Source: an uncultured Clostridia bacterium (lineage in GTDB: Bacteria > Bacillota > Clostridia > Christensenellales > Borkfalkiaceae). Taken from it: 14,287 bases of DNA. Position numbers and translations under genes: made by a program. Positions 7,103 to 13,208 of this stretch are shown here, piece after piece. Each line of letters opens with the position of its first letter. The stretch's first letter is position 1. The notes under the pieces are model-generated. The model was given only the letters and a program-made list of their open reading frames with translations. It was not told the origin of the DNA and made no database searches. Where the stretch lies: contig CAMOXE010000043.1 in assembly GCA_946628865.1 (NCBI GenBank), forward strand, positions 1-14,287, in the 5' to 3' direction.

Positions 7103-7419
7103 TTAAGAGTTTAAGACTTAAAAGAAACGGCGATTTCGACAAAGTTTTTAAAAACGGAAAGAAAGTATATTCAAAGAGTTTACTTTTTATATATCTTAAA
7201 GAAAAAAGCCTTAAAATCGGCTATTCCGTAAGTAAAAAACACGGCAAAGCCGTCGTCAGAAACAGAGTAAAGAGATTACTGCGCGCCGCGATGCGTGAAA
7301 ACGTTTCGCTTATTAAGGGGAGTTATTATATAGTAATACTGCCTAAAGTAAGCGAAGATTATTCTTTTTCGGCATTTAAAGAAGAAATAAAAAGAGTGCT
7401 TGAAAGAGAAAAAATTTAA
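7099..7419 (+). CDS. rnpA: Ribonuclease P protein component
   Basis: The small basic protein subunit that binds the catalytic RNase P RNA and helps it cleave 5' leaders from pre-tRNA. It has 106 residues with the family's opening LRLKRNGDFDKVFKNGKK and the RNR signature in VVRNRVKRLLR (residues about 51-61). The start is a TTG sharing TTGA with the rpmH stop; no upstream or nearby ATG fits the family length, and no strong ribosome binding site is present, which agrees with translational coupling. yidD follows after three bases. Confidence 0.95.
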   Translation: MIKSLRLKRNGDFDKVFKNGKKVYSKSLLFIYLKEKSLKIGYSVSKKHGKAVVRNRVKRLLRAAMRENVSLIKGSYYIVILPKVSEDYSFSAFKEEIKRVLEREKI

Positions 7420-7422
7420 GAT

Positions 7423-7662
7423 ATGAAAGCAGTTTTTATAAAAATTCTAAAGTTTTATAAAAAGTACGTATCGCCGGGAATAGGAACGGGCTGTATATTT
7501 ACGCCCACTTGCAGCGTTTACGCGATAGAAGCCCTTGAAAAGCATAACGTTTTTATAGGTTTGGCGCTCATCGTGTGGAGGCTTTTAAGGTGTAATTCTT
7601 TAAACGCAGGCGGGTTTGACCCCGTCCCCGACAGAAAGAGCGTGGTAAAGTGGCTTTATTGA
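7423..7662 (+). CDS. yidD: Membrane protein insertion efficiency factor YidD
   Basis: 79 residues, normal for YidD, a small membrane-associated protein that assists YidC-dependent insertion. The diagnostic sequence is present: FYKKYVSPG, CIFTPTCSVYAIEAL with the paired cysteines, LIVWRLLRCN and GGFDPVP. An N-terminal amphipathic basic helix is expected to lie on the membrane. It starts three bases after the rnpA stop and yidC follows 15 bases after its own stop, the classic cluster order. Confidence 0.95.
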   Translation: MKAVFIKILKFYKKYVSPGIGTGCIFTPTCSVYAIEALEKHNVFIGLALIVWRLLRCNSLNAGGFDPVPDRKSVVKWLY

Positions 7663-7677
7663 TAAAAAGGTAACGCA

Positions 7678-9321
7678 ATGTTTTTTGAAAACGTATTGTC
7701 TTTGGTAACCGTAACCACTTTCGGTAACGGTTTCGGCGAGGCGTCATTAAGTTATGAATGGATTTACCGCTTTATATCGTGGCTGGTAACTTTTGCCGGA
7801 GATTTAGGTCTCGGGATAATTTTGTTTACGCTCGCATTAAAACTCGTAACCCTTCCGCTCGATATAATTTCGAGGGCGTCGATGAAGAAGAATTCCTTAA
7901 AAATGGAACTGATGAAAGACGATCTCGAAAAACTTCAAAAACAGTACGCCAACAACAAAGAACTGTACCAGCAAAAAATGATGGCGCTCTATAAAAAGAA
8001 CGGCTATTCCGCGTTTTCGGCGTGTCTGCCGACTATTATTACGCTGGTGTTTTTCTTTATAGTACTCGCGGGCTTTCAGTCTTTCTCGCGCTATTACGAA
8101 AAAGAAGTTTTCAACGAGATGGGTAAAGCCTATACCGCTAAAGTTCTCGAAATTTCCGACAGCGGGGTTATTATAAAAGACCCGTCGTCGGATAAAAACT
8201 ATAATATCAATATAAACGCCGTTTTGAAATCGAGCGGTTACGCCGCGAAATTTTACGGCTATACCGAAGAACAGAATATCCGCGAAGATATTTATTCAAT
8301 AGACCTTTTGTCGTTTATAGCGGATACCGCGTTTTTATCCGAATACTCTTTAACCGACTATTTCACGACCGATTATTATAATTACGAAAATTCGGAGTTA
8401 AGAGCCAACGTCAACGCCGACGTTCAAAACGCGATAGTCAAACTTTTATCCGCGGATAAGATTTCCGAACTTAAAACCAAAGAATTAATCGAAGAAAAGG
8501 ACGGAAAATACGAGATAATCGACTTAAATAAATTCTATGCCGAAATAAAAGACTTATCCGCAGCCGAATACTTCAAACAAAGCGGCGAGAACTATATTAT
8601 AGATTTTGAAAAGGTTTTAAACGACAACGACAATGCGGATATAAAGACGCTCTTTGAAACCGAGGCAAACAAGACCGTTTCGGAAAAATCGATAGAAAAG
8701 ATCTGCAATAAATACGTCGAAACGAATATAAAGACTCCGGCGCGCGCAGCGGCGAAAGACGCGTATATAGAATACCGTTCGCATTCCGCGATAACGCCCT
8801 GGATAGAAAACCTTTGGGTAGTGGACAGTCCGTTTTCGAGGGCAATACCGACTTACGCCGAGTTTAAAACTCACATGCAAAACAAGAGCGAGAATATCGG
8901 AACGCTCGAAGAGGCGGACTATAACGAGATAACCTACGACTTAGACGACAGAAAGCAAACCGGTTTCGGCAAGGGCAACGGCTTATTCATATTGGTAGCA
9001 ATTTCCATACTTTCTATGTTCGCCTCGACAATACTTTCTCAAAAAATGCAGAAAACGCAAATGCAGTTATCCACCGTAGACGGCGCGAACGGCACGGCTT
9101 CGTCCTCGCAAAAAATGATGACCTGGATGATGCCGATAATGTTCGGTATATTCGCGTTCATGTATTCCGCGGCGTTCTCGCTGTATATGATAACGAGTAC
9201 GTTGCTTTCGACCGGCTCGACCCTGCTTATCAATATGTTCGTCGAGAGGGGCTTTAAAAATAAGATAGAAAAGGAACTCGCTGAAAAAGAAAACCAGCGC
9301 AGATACGGCAAAAGGAGATAA
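7678..9321 (+). CDS. yidC: YidC/OxaI membrane insertase with large extracytoplasmic insertion
   Basis: YidC inserts and folds membrane proteins alone or with Sec. The conserved core is present: a first transmembrane segment at about residues 29-60, a cytoplasmic charged helical hairpin (about 65-112), a second transmembrane segment (about 117-136), then GLFILVAISILSMFAS (435-450) and two more hydrophobic segments (about 480-521), ending with a basic tail. The 547-residue length is about twice a typical Gram-positive YidC. The excess is a hydrophilic block at about 139-372 between the second and third core segments, on the outer face, before the usual loop sequence ITPWIENLWVVDSPF. The groove arginine of the first segment is replaced by lysine (K55 in ALKLVTLP). 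No lipobox is seen. An AAAGG site precedes the ATG; jag follows after two bases. Confidence 0.93.
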   Translation: MFFENVLSLVTVTTFGNGFGEASLSYEWIYRFISWLVTFAGDLGLGIILFTLALKLVTLPLDIISRASMKKNSLKMELMKDDLEKLQKQYANNKELYQQKMMALYKKNGYSAFSACLPTIITLVFFFIVLAGFQSFSRYYEKEVFNEMGKAYTAKVLEISDSGVIIKDPSSDKNYNININAVLKSSGYAAKFYGYTEEQNIREDIYSIDLLSFIADTAFLSEYSLTDYFTTDYYNYENSELRANVNADVQNAIVKLLSADKISELKTKELIEEKDGKYEIIDLNKFYAEIKDLSAAEYFKQSGENYIIDFEKVLNDNDNADIKTLFETEANKTVSEKSIEKICNKYVETNIKTPARAAAKDAYIEYRSHSAITPWIENLWVVDSPFSRAIPTYAEFKTHMQNKSENIGTLEEADYNEITYDLDDRKQTGFGKGNGLFILVAISILSMFASTILSQKMQKTQMQLSTVDGANGTASSSQKMMTWMMPIMFGIFAFMYSAAFSLYMITSTLLSTGSTLLINMFVERGFKNKIEKELAEKENQRRYGKRR

Positions 9322-9323
9322 AA

Positions 9324-10091
9324 ATGGCAATTTATTACGGTAAAACGGTAGACGAGGCTATAATCGAGGGTTTAAACGACTTAAAACTCGACAAAGCGCA
9401 GGTTGAGATCAACGTTTTAGAAGAGCCTTCCAAAGGTTTTTTGGGCATAAACGCGAAAAAGGCAAAGGTTGAAATAAAGCCGGTGCTTTCTGACGGCGAA
9501 AGGGCGGTAAGGTTTTTAAACGGACTGTTCGACATAATGGACGTAACCGCGAAATGCGACGTCGAAGAGACCGAGGAACGTATCAAAATATCCTTGATAG
9601 CGGAAAACTCCTCGTCGCTTATAGGTTACAGAGGCGAAGTTTTGGACGCTCTTCAATGCTTAGCGGGCGCGATAGCGAACACGGGCAGAGACGAATACAG
9701 ACGCGTAGTAGTCGACTGTGAGGACTACAGAGAAAAGCGCGAAGAAACTCTCATATCGCTCGCGCACAAACTTGCGGCAAAGGCAGTAAGAACGGGCAGA
9801 AAAGTAACGCTCGAACCGATGAATCCTTACGAGCGCAGAATACTTCACTCCGCGCTGTCGGACAATACCGAAGTCAAGACTCAGTCCGAGGGTAAAGAGC
9901 CGAACAGATACGTCGCGATAATCCCGAACAATTTAAAGCCGGGGAAAGGCGAATTTAAGGAACGCAGGAACGGCGACAGAAACGGCAGGGGCAGAAGAGA
10001 CCGCCGCGACGAGACTCCGCGTCAACCGCGCCCGAAAACAAGTGGATTCGGCACTTATCTCGGCAACAGTTTAAAAGATAAAGACGAGTAA
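9324..10091 (+). CDS. jag: RNA-binding protein Jag/KhpB
   Basis: 255 residues in three known parts. An N-terminal Jag_N domain (about 1-52) includes EEPSKGFLGI. A KH domain (about 75-150) carries a SLIGYRG loop that replaces the GxxG signature. An R3H domain (about 150-210) includes EPMNPYERRILHSAL and EPNRYVAI. KhpB binds RNA, often together with KhpA, and affects cell elongation and division in streptococci. It begins two bases after yidC and its AAAGGAGAT site lies inside the yidC end. The C-terminal tail (about 210-255) is an unusually charged, Arg/Gly/Asp-rich, probably disordered extension. It is the last gene of the rpmH operon. Confidence 0.93.
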   Translation: MAIYYGKTVDEAIIEGLNDLKLDKAQVEINVLEEPSKGFLGINAKKAKVEIKPVLSDGERAVRFLNGLFDIMDVTAKCDVEETEERIKISLIAENSSSLIGYRGEVLDALQCLAGAIANTGRDEYRRVVVDCEDYREKREETLISLAHKLAAKAVRTGRKVTLEPMNPYERRILHSALSDNTEVKTQSEGKEPNRYVAIIPNNLKPGKGEFKERRNGDRNGRGRRDRRDETPRQPRPKTSGFGTYLGNSLKDKDE

Positions 10092-10104
10092 AACAAATAA
10101 AGAC

Positions 10105-10133
10105 AAAGGCAAGCGCAATTGCGCTTGCCTTTT
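10105..10133 (+). terminator. Perfect 28-bp palindromic terminator of the rpmH-jag operon
   Basis: AAAGGCAAGCGCAA (10105-10118) is followed directly by its exact reverse complement (10119-10132), giving a 12-bp stem with an AATT loop and a short T-run (10130-10133). It begins 13 bases after the jag stop. Because it is fully symmetric, it could act in both directions. Confidence 0.85.
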
Positions 10134-10232
10134 AAAATCCGCAAAAATCATATTGAAAAATGCGAAAGAAAATATGAAATATACGCTCGTTACGAGGGAA
10201 TAAAAAGGCGAGATTACCGAAAAGATTATCTC

Positions 10233-10290
10233 TGTCATTGCGAGGAGCGTAAGCGACGCGGCAATCCCCTTATAGAAATTCGGGTTTTAC
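10233..10290. repeat. Dispersed GTCATTGCGAGGAG-type intergenic repeat
   Basis: The sequence beginning TGTCATTGCGAGGAGCG and continuing to GCGGCAATCCCC matches, from memory, a widespread intergenic repeat whose accidental translation gives CHCEER-like peptides in many bacterial genomes. ATTGC (10237-10241) pairs with GCAAT (10261-10265) and GCGT (10247-10250) with ACGC (10256-10259), so it can form a cruciform or RNA hairpin. The right boundary is uncertain. No second copy is in this window, so the repeat status rests on recollection. Confidence 0.6.
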
Positions 10291-10359
10291 ACCGGAGGGA
10301 TTTTAATTTTAATTAATTGTGTCGCTTTGTCAGAAAAAATAAAATTTAATGCTCGGTAG

Positions 10360-10432
10360 CGGCATAAAGTCTTGTTAGGCTAATAAAGTGCTGAGTGATA
10401 AAATATACAAAATCAGCCGAAGTTTTATGCCG
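10360..10432. repeat. Imperfect inverted repeat, possible MITE remnant or structured RNA
   Basis: CGGCATAAA (10360-10368) and TTTATGCCG (10424-10432) are perfect 9-base inverted arms. Inside them GGCTAAT (10378-10384) pairs with ATCAGCC (10412-10418) with one mismatch. This leaves an internal loop and a 27-base terminal loop. No protein is encoded. It may be a small mobile-element remnant or a transcribed stem-loop; neither can be settled here. Confidence 0.4.
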
Positions 10433-10469
10433 TTCTTCGCCCATAGACAATCGATCTTAAATATAGTTT

Positions 10470-10566
10470 TGTCACATTAATTTTTTAAGTATATGTGACA
10501 TTTGTCACATTAATTATTTAAACGTATGTGACATTTTGTCACAATCGCTTGATTTTTTATGTGACA
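10470..10566 (+). promoter_or_regulatory. Operator array: three TGTCACA...TGTGACA units
   Basis: Three tandem units start at 10470, 10503 and 10537 and are 31, 31 and 30 bases long. Each begins with TGTCACA and ends with TGTGACA. The first two share TGTCACATTAATT, TTTAA and TATGTGACA. Where units meet, ATGTGACA-TT-TGTCACAT (10493-10510) and TGTGACA-TTT-TGTCACA (10527-10543) form compact inverted repeats about 33.5 bases apart. The last two half-sites bracket the -35 region and sit in the spacer of the promoter of the HTH-MNT gene. I infer binding by the HTH domain of the antitoxin and autoregulation. Confidence 0.75.
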
Positions 10567-10577
10567 AGTGCTAAAAT
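10549..10577 (+). promoter_or_regulatory. Promoter of the HTH-MNT/HEPN operon
   Basis: TTGATT (10549-10554), a 17-base spacer and TAAAAT (10572-10577), five and four-to-five bases from consensus identity respectively. A TGTGACA half-site (10560-10566) lies in the spacer and TGTCACA (10537-10543) just upstream, so bound regulator would block polymerase. Predicted start near 10584, giving a very short leader with AAAGGA at 10584-10589 before the ATG. Confidence 0.65.
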
Positions 10578-10597
10578 ATAGTCAAAGGATAGAGCAT

Positions 10598-11065
10598 ATG
10601 CTGAAAGAAATCAGGTTAAAAAAGGGCTTAACGCAAGAAAAAGCCGCAAAAATTCTCGGAATAAGCAGAAGAACTATCATGCGATATGAACAAGGCATAA
10701 CGCAATTATCAAGCGAAAAACTGCAGCTTTACAGCAAAATATTACAAAATTATGAAGTAGTCGACGAACAACACGGAGTTTTAAGCGTTGAAGAGATAAG
10801 ACGAATATGCGAGGAAGTTTTCAAAGATTACGCCGTAGAATATTGCTATCTTTTCGGTTCTTATGCAAAAGGTAAAGAGCGTGAAACGAGCGACGTAGAC
10901 TTGCTTGTTAATTCTACCGAAAAGGGCATCCGCTTTTATGAAATGACGGAACTTTTGCGGGAAAACCTCAAGAAAAAAGTTGATTTATTAGACGTCAGTC
11001 AATTAAACGGGAACGTTGAGTTGACGCGAGAAATTTTAAGGGACGGCATAAAGATTTATGGATAA
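10598..11065 (+). CDS. HTH-MNT antitoxin: XRE-type HTH fused to minimal nucleotidyltransferase
   Basis: 155 residues in two domains. Residues about 1-50 are a Cro/C1 (XRE) helix-turn-helix (LTQEKAAKILGISRRTIMRYEQG). Residues about 65-150 are a MNT-type nucleotidyltransferase with the full GSx10DxD signature (G87, S88, D99, D101) and a possible third acid D129 in KKVDLLD. In HepT/MntA (type VII) modules the MNT protein neutralises the HEPN toxin by adding AMP to a tyrosine near its active site. I infer the same here, with the HTH adding DNA binding. I chose the ATG at 10598 because AAAGGA lies eight bases upstream; an in-frame GTG at 10568 lies inside the promoter. It overlaps the toxin gene by eight bases, a sign of coupled translation. 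XRE-nucleotidyltransferase fusions occur in other Clostridia, so novelty of the fusion itself is uncertain. Confidence 0.88.
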   Translation: MLKEIRLKKGLTQEKAAKILGISRRTIMRYEQGITQLSSEKLQLYSKILQNYEVVDEQHGVLSVEEIRRICEEVFKDYAVEYCYLFGSYAKGKERETSDVDLLVNSTEKGIRFYEMTELLRENLKKKVDLLDVSQLNGNVELTREILRDGIKIYG

Positions 11066-11393
11066 TATAAAAGGCGATAACTATTTTCTTGATAAAATAA
11101 TCTCCGACCTTGAGTTTATAATCGCGCATACGCAAGGGAAAACGCAAGCGGAAATCGAAAAAGACGAATTGCTTGTCGATTCTATGCAATTTCGTTTGAT
11201 CCAAGTGGCTGAAAACGCAGATAAACTCTCAGGCGGTTTCAAATTAAGACACAGCGATTTACCGTGGCGAGCAATAAAAGGCATGAGAAACGTTATAGTT
11301 CACGACTATGGAGTAGTCGATATGACGATCGTTTGCGATACGTTACTTAATTCTATTCCCGAATTATATGACAACTTGAAAGATTTAATATAA
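11058..11393 (+). CDS. HepT-like HEPN toxin (ribonuclease)
   Basis: 111 residues, alpha-helical throughout, typical of the HepT/DUF86 branch of HEPN proteins. The catalytic Rx4HxY motif is intact: R77, H82 and Y84 in RNVIVHDYG. The family's LPWRAIKGMRN lead-in (residues 68-78) is also present. HepT toxins cleave RNA, and the tyrosine of this motif is the residue modified by the partner MNT enzyme in the characterised type VII system. The gene starts at ATG 11058 inside the last codons of the antitoxin gene (eight-base overlap). Antitoxin first, toxin second is one of the two known orders. All key residues remain, so the toxin is predicted active. A 22-bp hairpin begins one base after the stop codon. 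Confidence 0.88.
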   Translation: MDNIKGDNYFLDKIISDLEFIIAHTQGKTQAEIEKDELLVDSMQFRLIQVAENADKLSGGFKLRHSDLPWRAIKGMRNVIVHDYGVVDMTIVCDTLLNSIPELYDNLKDLI

Positions 11394-11439
11394 ATATATA
11401 AGCCGCGGGCGCTAAACTTAGCGCCCGCGGCTTATATAT
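11394..11439 (+). terminator. 22-bp perfect hairpin after the HEPN gene
   Basis: The arms 11394-11415 and 11418-11439 are exact reverse complements with two bases between them: a GC-rich core (GCCGCGGGCGC) flanked by ATATATA tails. It starts directly after the HEPN stop codon. There is no simple T-run after it; the AU-rich end of the stem may serve. It closely resembles in design the hairpin at 527-572. Confidence 0.6.
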
Positions 11440-11442
11440 AAA

Positions 11443-11483
11443 TGTCACAAAGCCTTGATTTAACCTTAAGTCGGTGTTAAAAT
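11443..11483 (+). repeat. Degenerate second copy of the toxin-antitoxin operator/promoter block
   Basis: Aligned without gaps, this segment matches 10537-10577: TGTCACAA, three mismatches, CTTGATTT, a diverged spacer, GTG and TAAAAT. The spacing is identical (TTGATT 11455-11460, 17 bases, TAAAAT 11478-11483). No matching gene follows; the iscU terminator hairpin lies just beyond. It may be a duplicated promoter, the flank of an inserted module, or a remnant of a lost second module. Confidence 0.55.
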
Positions 11484-11487
11484 TCAG

Positions 11488-11524
11488 AAAAAAAGTATGC
11501 TGACGAAAGTTCTCGCCCGCATAC
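11488..11524 (-). terminator. Terminator of the iscS-iscU operon
   Basis: GTATGC (11495-11500) pairs with GCATAC (11519-11524), extended inward by further pairs with two mismatches to a small loop. On the minus strand the stem is followed by seven T residues (11494-11488). It lies 24 bases beyond the iscU stop and is a clear Rho-independent terminator. Confidence 0.8.
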
Positions 11525-11547
11525 CGATTTTTAGTATATTAAAATGT

Positions 11548-11949
11548 TTAAACCGTTTTTATTTCCGTCGCCGCCGTGCCGCCGCTTTTTTTATTCTCGT
11601 AGTCCTCTATAGCCGCCTTTATCGCCTCTTCCGCGAGTACCGAGCAATGCAACTTTTGCGGCGGAAGTCCTTCGAGTTTTTCCACTACCGCCTTGTTCGT
11701 AAGTTTCAGCGCCTCGTCTATCGTCATGCCCTTTACCATTTCCGTTGCGGTCGATGACGTCGCTATTGCCGCAGCGCAACCGAAAGTCTTGAATTTCGCG
11801 TCGGTTATTATATCGTTTTCTATCTTTAAAGTTATCTGCATTATATCCCCGCAAGCGGCGTTGCCGACTTTTCCCAAGCCGTCGTAATTTTCCACTTCGC
11901 CCACGTTTTTGGGGTTTTGGAACGCGTCCATTACCTTTTCGTTATACAT
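11548..11949 (-). CDS. iscU: Fe-S cluster assembly scaffold IscU/NifU-N
   Basis: The scaffold on which a [2Fe-2S] or [4Fe-4S] cluster is built from iron and cysteine-derived sulfur before transfer to apoproteins. The 133 residues form a single NifU N-terminal domain with its ligands in place: C33 in NAACGD with D35, C58 in KTFGCAAAIA, and H101-C102 in LHCSVLAEEAI. LPPQK (95-99) sits where the HscA-binding LPPVK occurs in proteobacterial IscU. The last 15 residues are a loose Ser/Gly/Thr tail. The ATG at 11949 has an AAGGAG site. It follows iscS by 40 bases and shares its promoter and operator. Confidence 0.96.
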   Translation of the reverse strand: MYNEKVMDAFQNPKNVGEVENYDGLGKVGNAACGDIMQITLKIENDIITDAKFKTFGCAAAIATSSTATEMVKGMTIDEALKLTNKAVVEKLEGLPPQKLHCSVLAEEAIKAAIEDYENKKSGGTAATEIKTV

Positions 11950-11989
11950 TTTATCTTTCTCCTTATTTTGTCGTTGATAAAGCCGCCCT

Positions 11990-13177
11990 TTATACGCTTT
12001 TTATATCGCTTTGCAATTTAAACAGCGGGGACATAGCGCGCAGTCTTTCGACGGTTTCTTTTAGTTTTTCTACCACGAAATCGACTTCTTCTTCGGTGTT
12101 TTCCTTGCCGAAAGTAAAGCGGATAGTGCCGTGCGCCGTCTCTTCTGATACGCCTATCGCGAGCAGAACGTGCGACGGTTCGAGAGATCCGGACGAACAC
12201 GCCGAGCCGGACGAAACCGCTATCCCCGCGAGGTCGAGCGAAAACAGTATGGATTCGCCCTCGATATATCCGAACGAGAAGTTCGCGTTGTTCGGCAGTC
12301 GTTTTTTGCCGTCTTTCGGACCGTTCAACTTCACGAAGGGTATTTCTTCGGTGACCTTTTTAATGAATTTATCGCGGAGAGCGGAAACGTATTCCGCGTT
12401 CTTTTGTAGGTCTTTTTCGGCAAGCCTTAGCGCTTCGTAGAACCCGACGACTGCCGGAACGTTTGTAGTTCCGCCGCGTTTAGTGCGTTCTTGGTGACCG
12501 CCAGAGATAAGCCTGTCTATTTTTACTCCGGTTTTGATATACAGCGCGCCGATTCCTTTCGGACCGTTAAATTTGTGCGCCGAAAAACTCATCGCGTCCA
12601 CGCCGAGATCGTTTACGTCGACGTCCAGCGCGCCCATAGCCTGTACGGCGTCCGTAAAACAGAATATTCCGTGCTTATGCGCTATTTCCGCTATTTTCTT
12701 GATAGGCTCGATAGTTCCGATTTCGTTGTTCGCGAGCATACACCCGATAAAAATCGTGTCGTCGCGAATAGAATTTTCAAGTTCTTCAAGGTTTATAAAG
12801 CCCTCTTCGTCCACTCCGATATACGAAAACTCAAAACCGTCTTTTTCGAGTTCTTTTGCCGTAGAAAGCATCGCAGCATGCTCGATTTTAGAAACGATAA
12901 GGTGTTTGCCTTTGCCTTTAAGCGCGCGGCAAATTCCGCGTAGCGCCCAATTATCGCTCTCTGTTCCGCCCGAAGTGAAGTATATTTCCGACGGTTTTGC
13001 GCCGATTAGTTTCGCAATTCCGTCTCTCGCCTCGTCGACCGCCTTTTGCGCGCTTCTGCCGAAAGCGTGCTGACTGTTCGCGTTTCCGTAAATCTCGGTA
13101 AAGTACGGCAACATCTTTTCCAAAACCCTGTCGTCGAGTTTCGTCGTCGCCGCATGATCGAGATATATTTCTTTCAT
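11990..13177 (-). CDS. iscS: Cysteine desulfurase, IscS/NifS type
   Basis: A PLP-dependent enzyme that takes sulfur from cysteine as a persulfide and passes it to IscU and to tRNA-thiolation partners. The 395-residue protein shows YLDHAATTK at the start, the H100 region IEHAA, D176 in TDAVQA, the PLP-binding lysine K202 in SAHKFNGPKG, and the catalytic cysteine C327 in SGSACSSG, the class I loop length of NifS/IscS. I chose the ATG at 13177 because GGAGG lies nine bases upstream and the family starts here; a TTG at 13198 would only add seven unlike residues. A GCGGC/GCCGC hairpin (13192-13205) sits just before the ribosome binding site. Promoter and palindrome upstream point to control by an Rrf2-type regulator, whose gene is not in the window. 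Confidence 0.96.
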   Translation of the reverse strand: MKEIYLDHAATTKLDDRVLEKMLPYFTEIYGNANSQHAFGRSAQKAVDEARDGIAKLIGAKPSEIYFTSGGTESDNWALRGICRALKGKGKHLIVSKIEHAAMLSTAKELEKDGFEFSYIGVDEEGFINLEELENSIRDDTIFIGCMLANNEIGTIEPIKKIAEIAHKHGIFCFTDAVQAMGALDVDVNDLGVDAMSFSAHKFNGPKGIGALYIKTGVKIDRLISGGHQERTKRGGTTNVPAVVGFYEALRLAEKDLQKNAEYVSALRDKFIKKVTEEIPFVKLNGPKDGKKRLPNNANFSFGYIEGESILFSLDLAGIAVSSGSACSSGSLEPSHVLLAIGVSEETAHGTIRFTFGKENTEEEVDFVVEKLKETVERLRAMSPLFKLQSDIKSV

Positions 13178-13208
13178 AATCAAAGTCCTCCGCGGCAAGA
13201 GCCGCTAA

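Larger units (their letters stand above)
10134..10469. other. Gene-free stretch with repeats upstream of toxin-antitoxin module
   Basis: No credible protein gene is present. A 65-codon frame at 10119-10316 begins inside the jag terminator and is translated through a dispersed-type repeat, so I do not call it. The stretch holds that repeat (about 10233-10290), a short CTCG-TTA-CGAG hairpin near 10183, and an imperfect inverted repeat (10360-10432). Confidence 0.6.

Noticed and set aside
8597..9330. Minus-strand frames opposite yidC
   Set aside because: Arg/Phe/Tyr-rich shadow translations of yidC; the yidC frame has conserved motifs throughout.
10119..10316. 65-codon plus-strand reading frame containing CHCEERKRRGNPL
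   Set aside because: It begins inside the jag terminator palindrome, has no ribosome binding site, and its core is the translation of an intergenic repeat.
10470..10566. Possible mini-CRISPR array (three near-equal repeats)
   Set aside because: Units are separated by only two or three bases, so there are no spacers, each unit is an inverted repeat of TGTCACA/TGTGACA, and no cas gene is nearby. An operator array fits better.
10568..10597. GTG start at 10568 for the HTH-MNT gene
   Set aside because: It lies upstream of and through the predicted -10 element. The ATG at 10598 has AAAGGA eight bases upstream.
11497..11757. 86-codon plus-strand frame opposite iscU, just downstream of the second promoter copy
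   Set aside because: It is antisense to a clearly conserved gene, is compositionally a shadow (Arg/Phe/Leu-rich), has no ribosome binding site and crosses the isc terminator hairpin.
13178..13198. TTG start at 13198 for iscS
   Set aside because: The seven extra residues would be encoded by the ribosome binding site and hairpin region. The ATG at 13177 has GGAGG at ideal distance and matches the family start.
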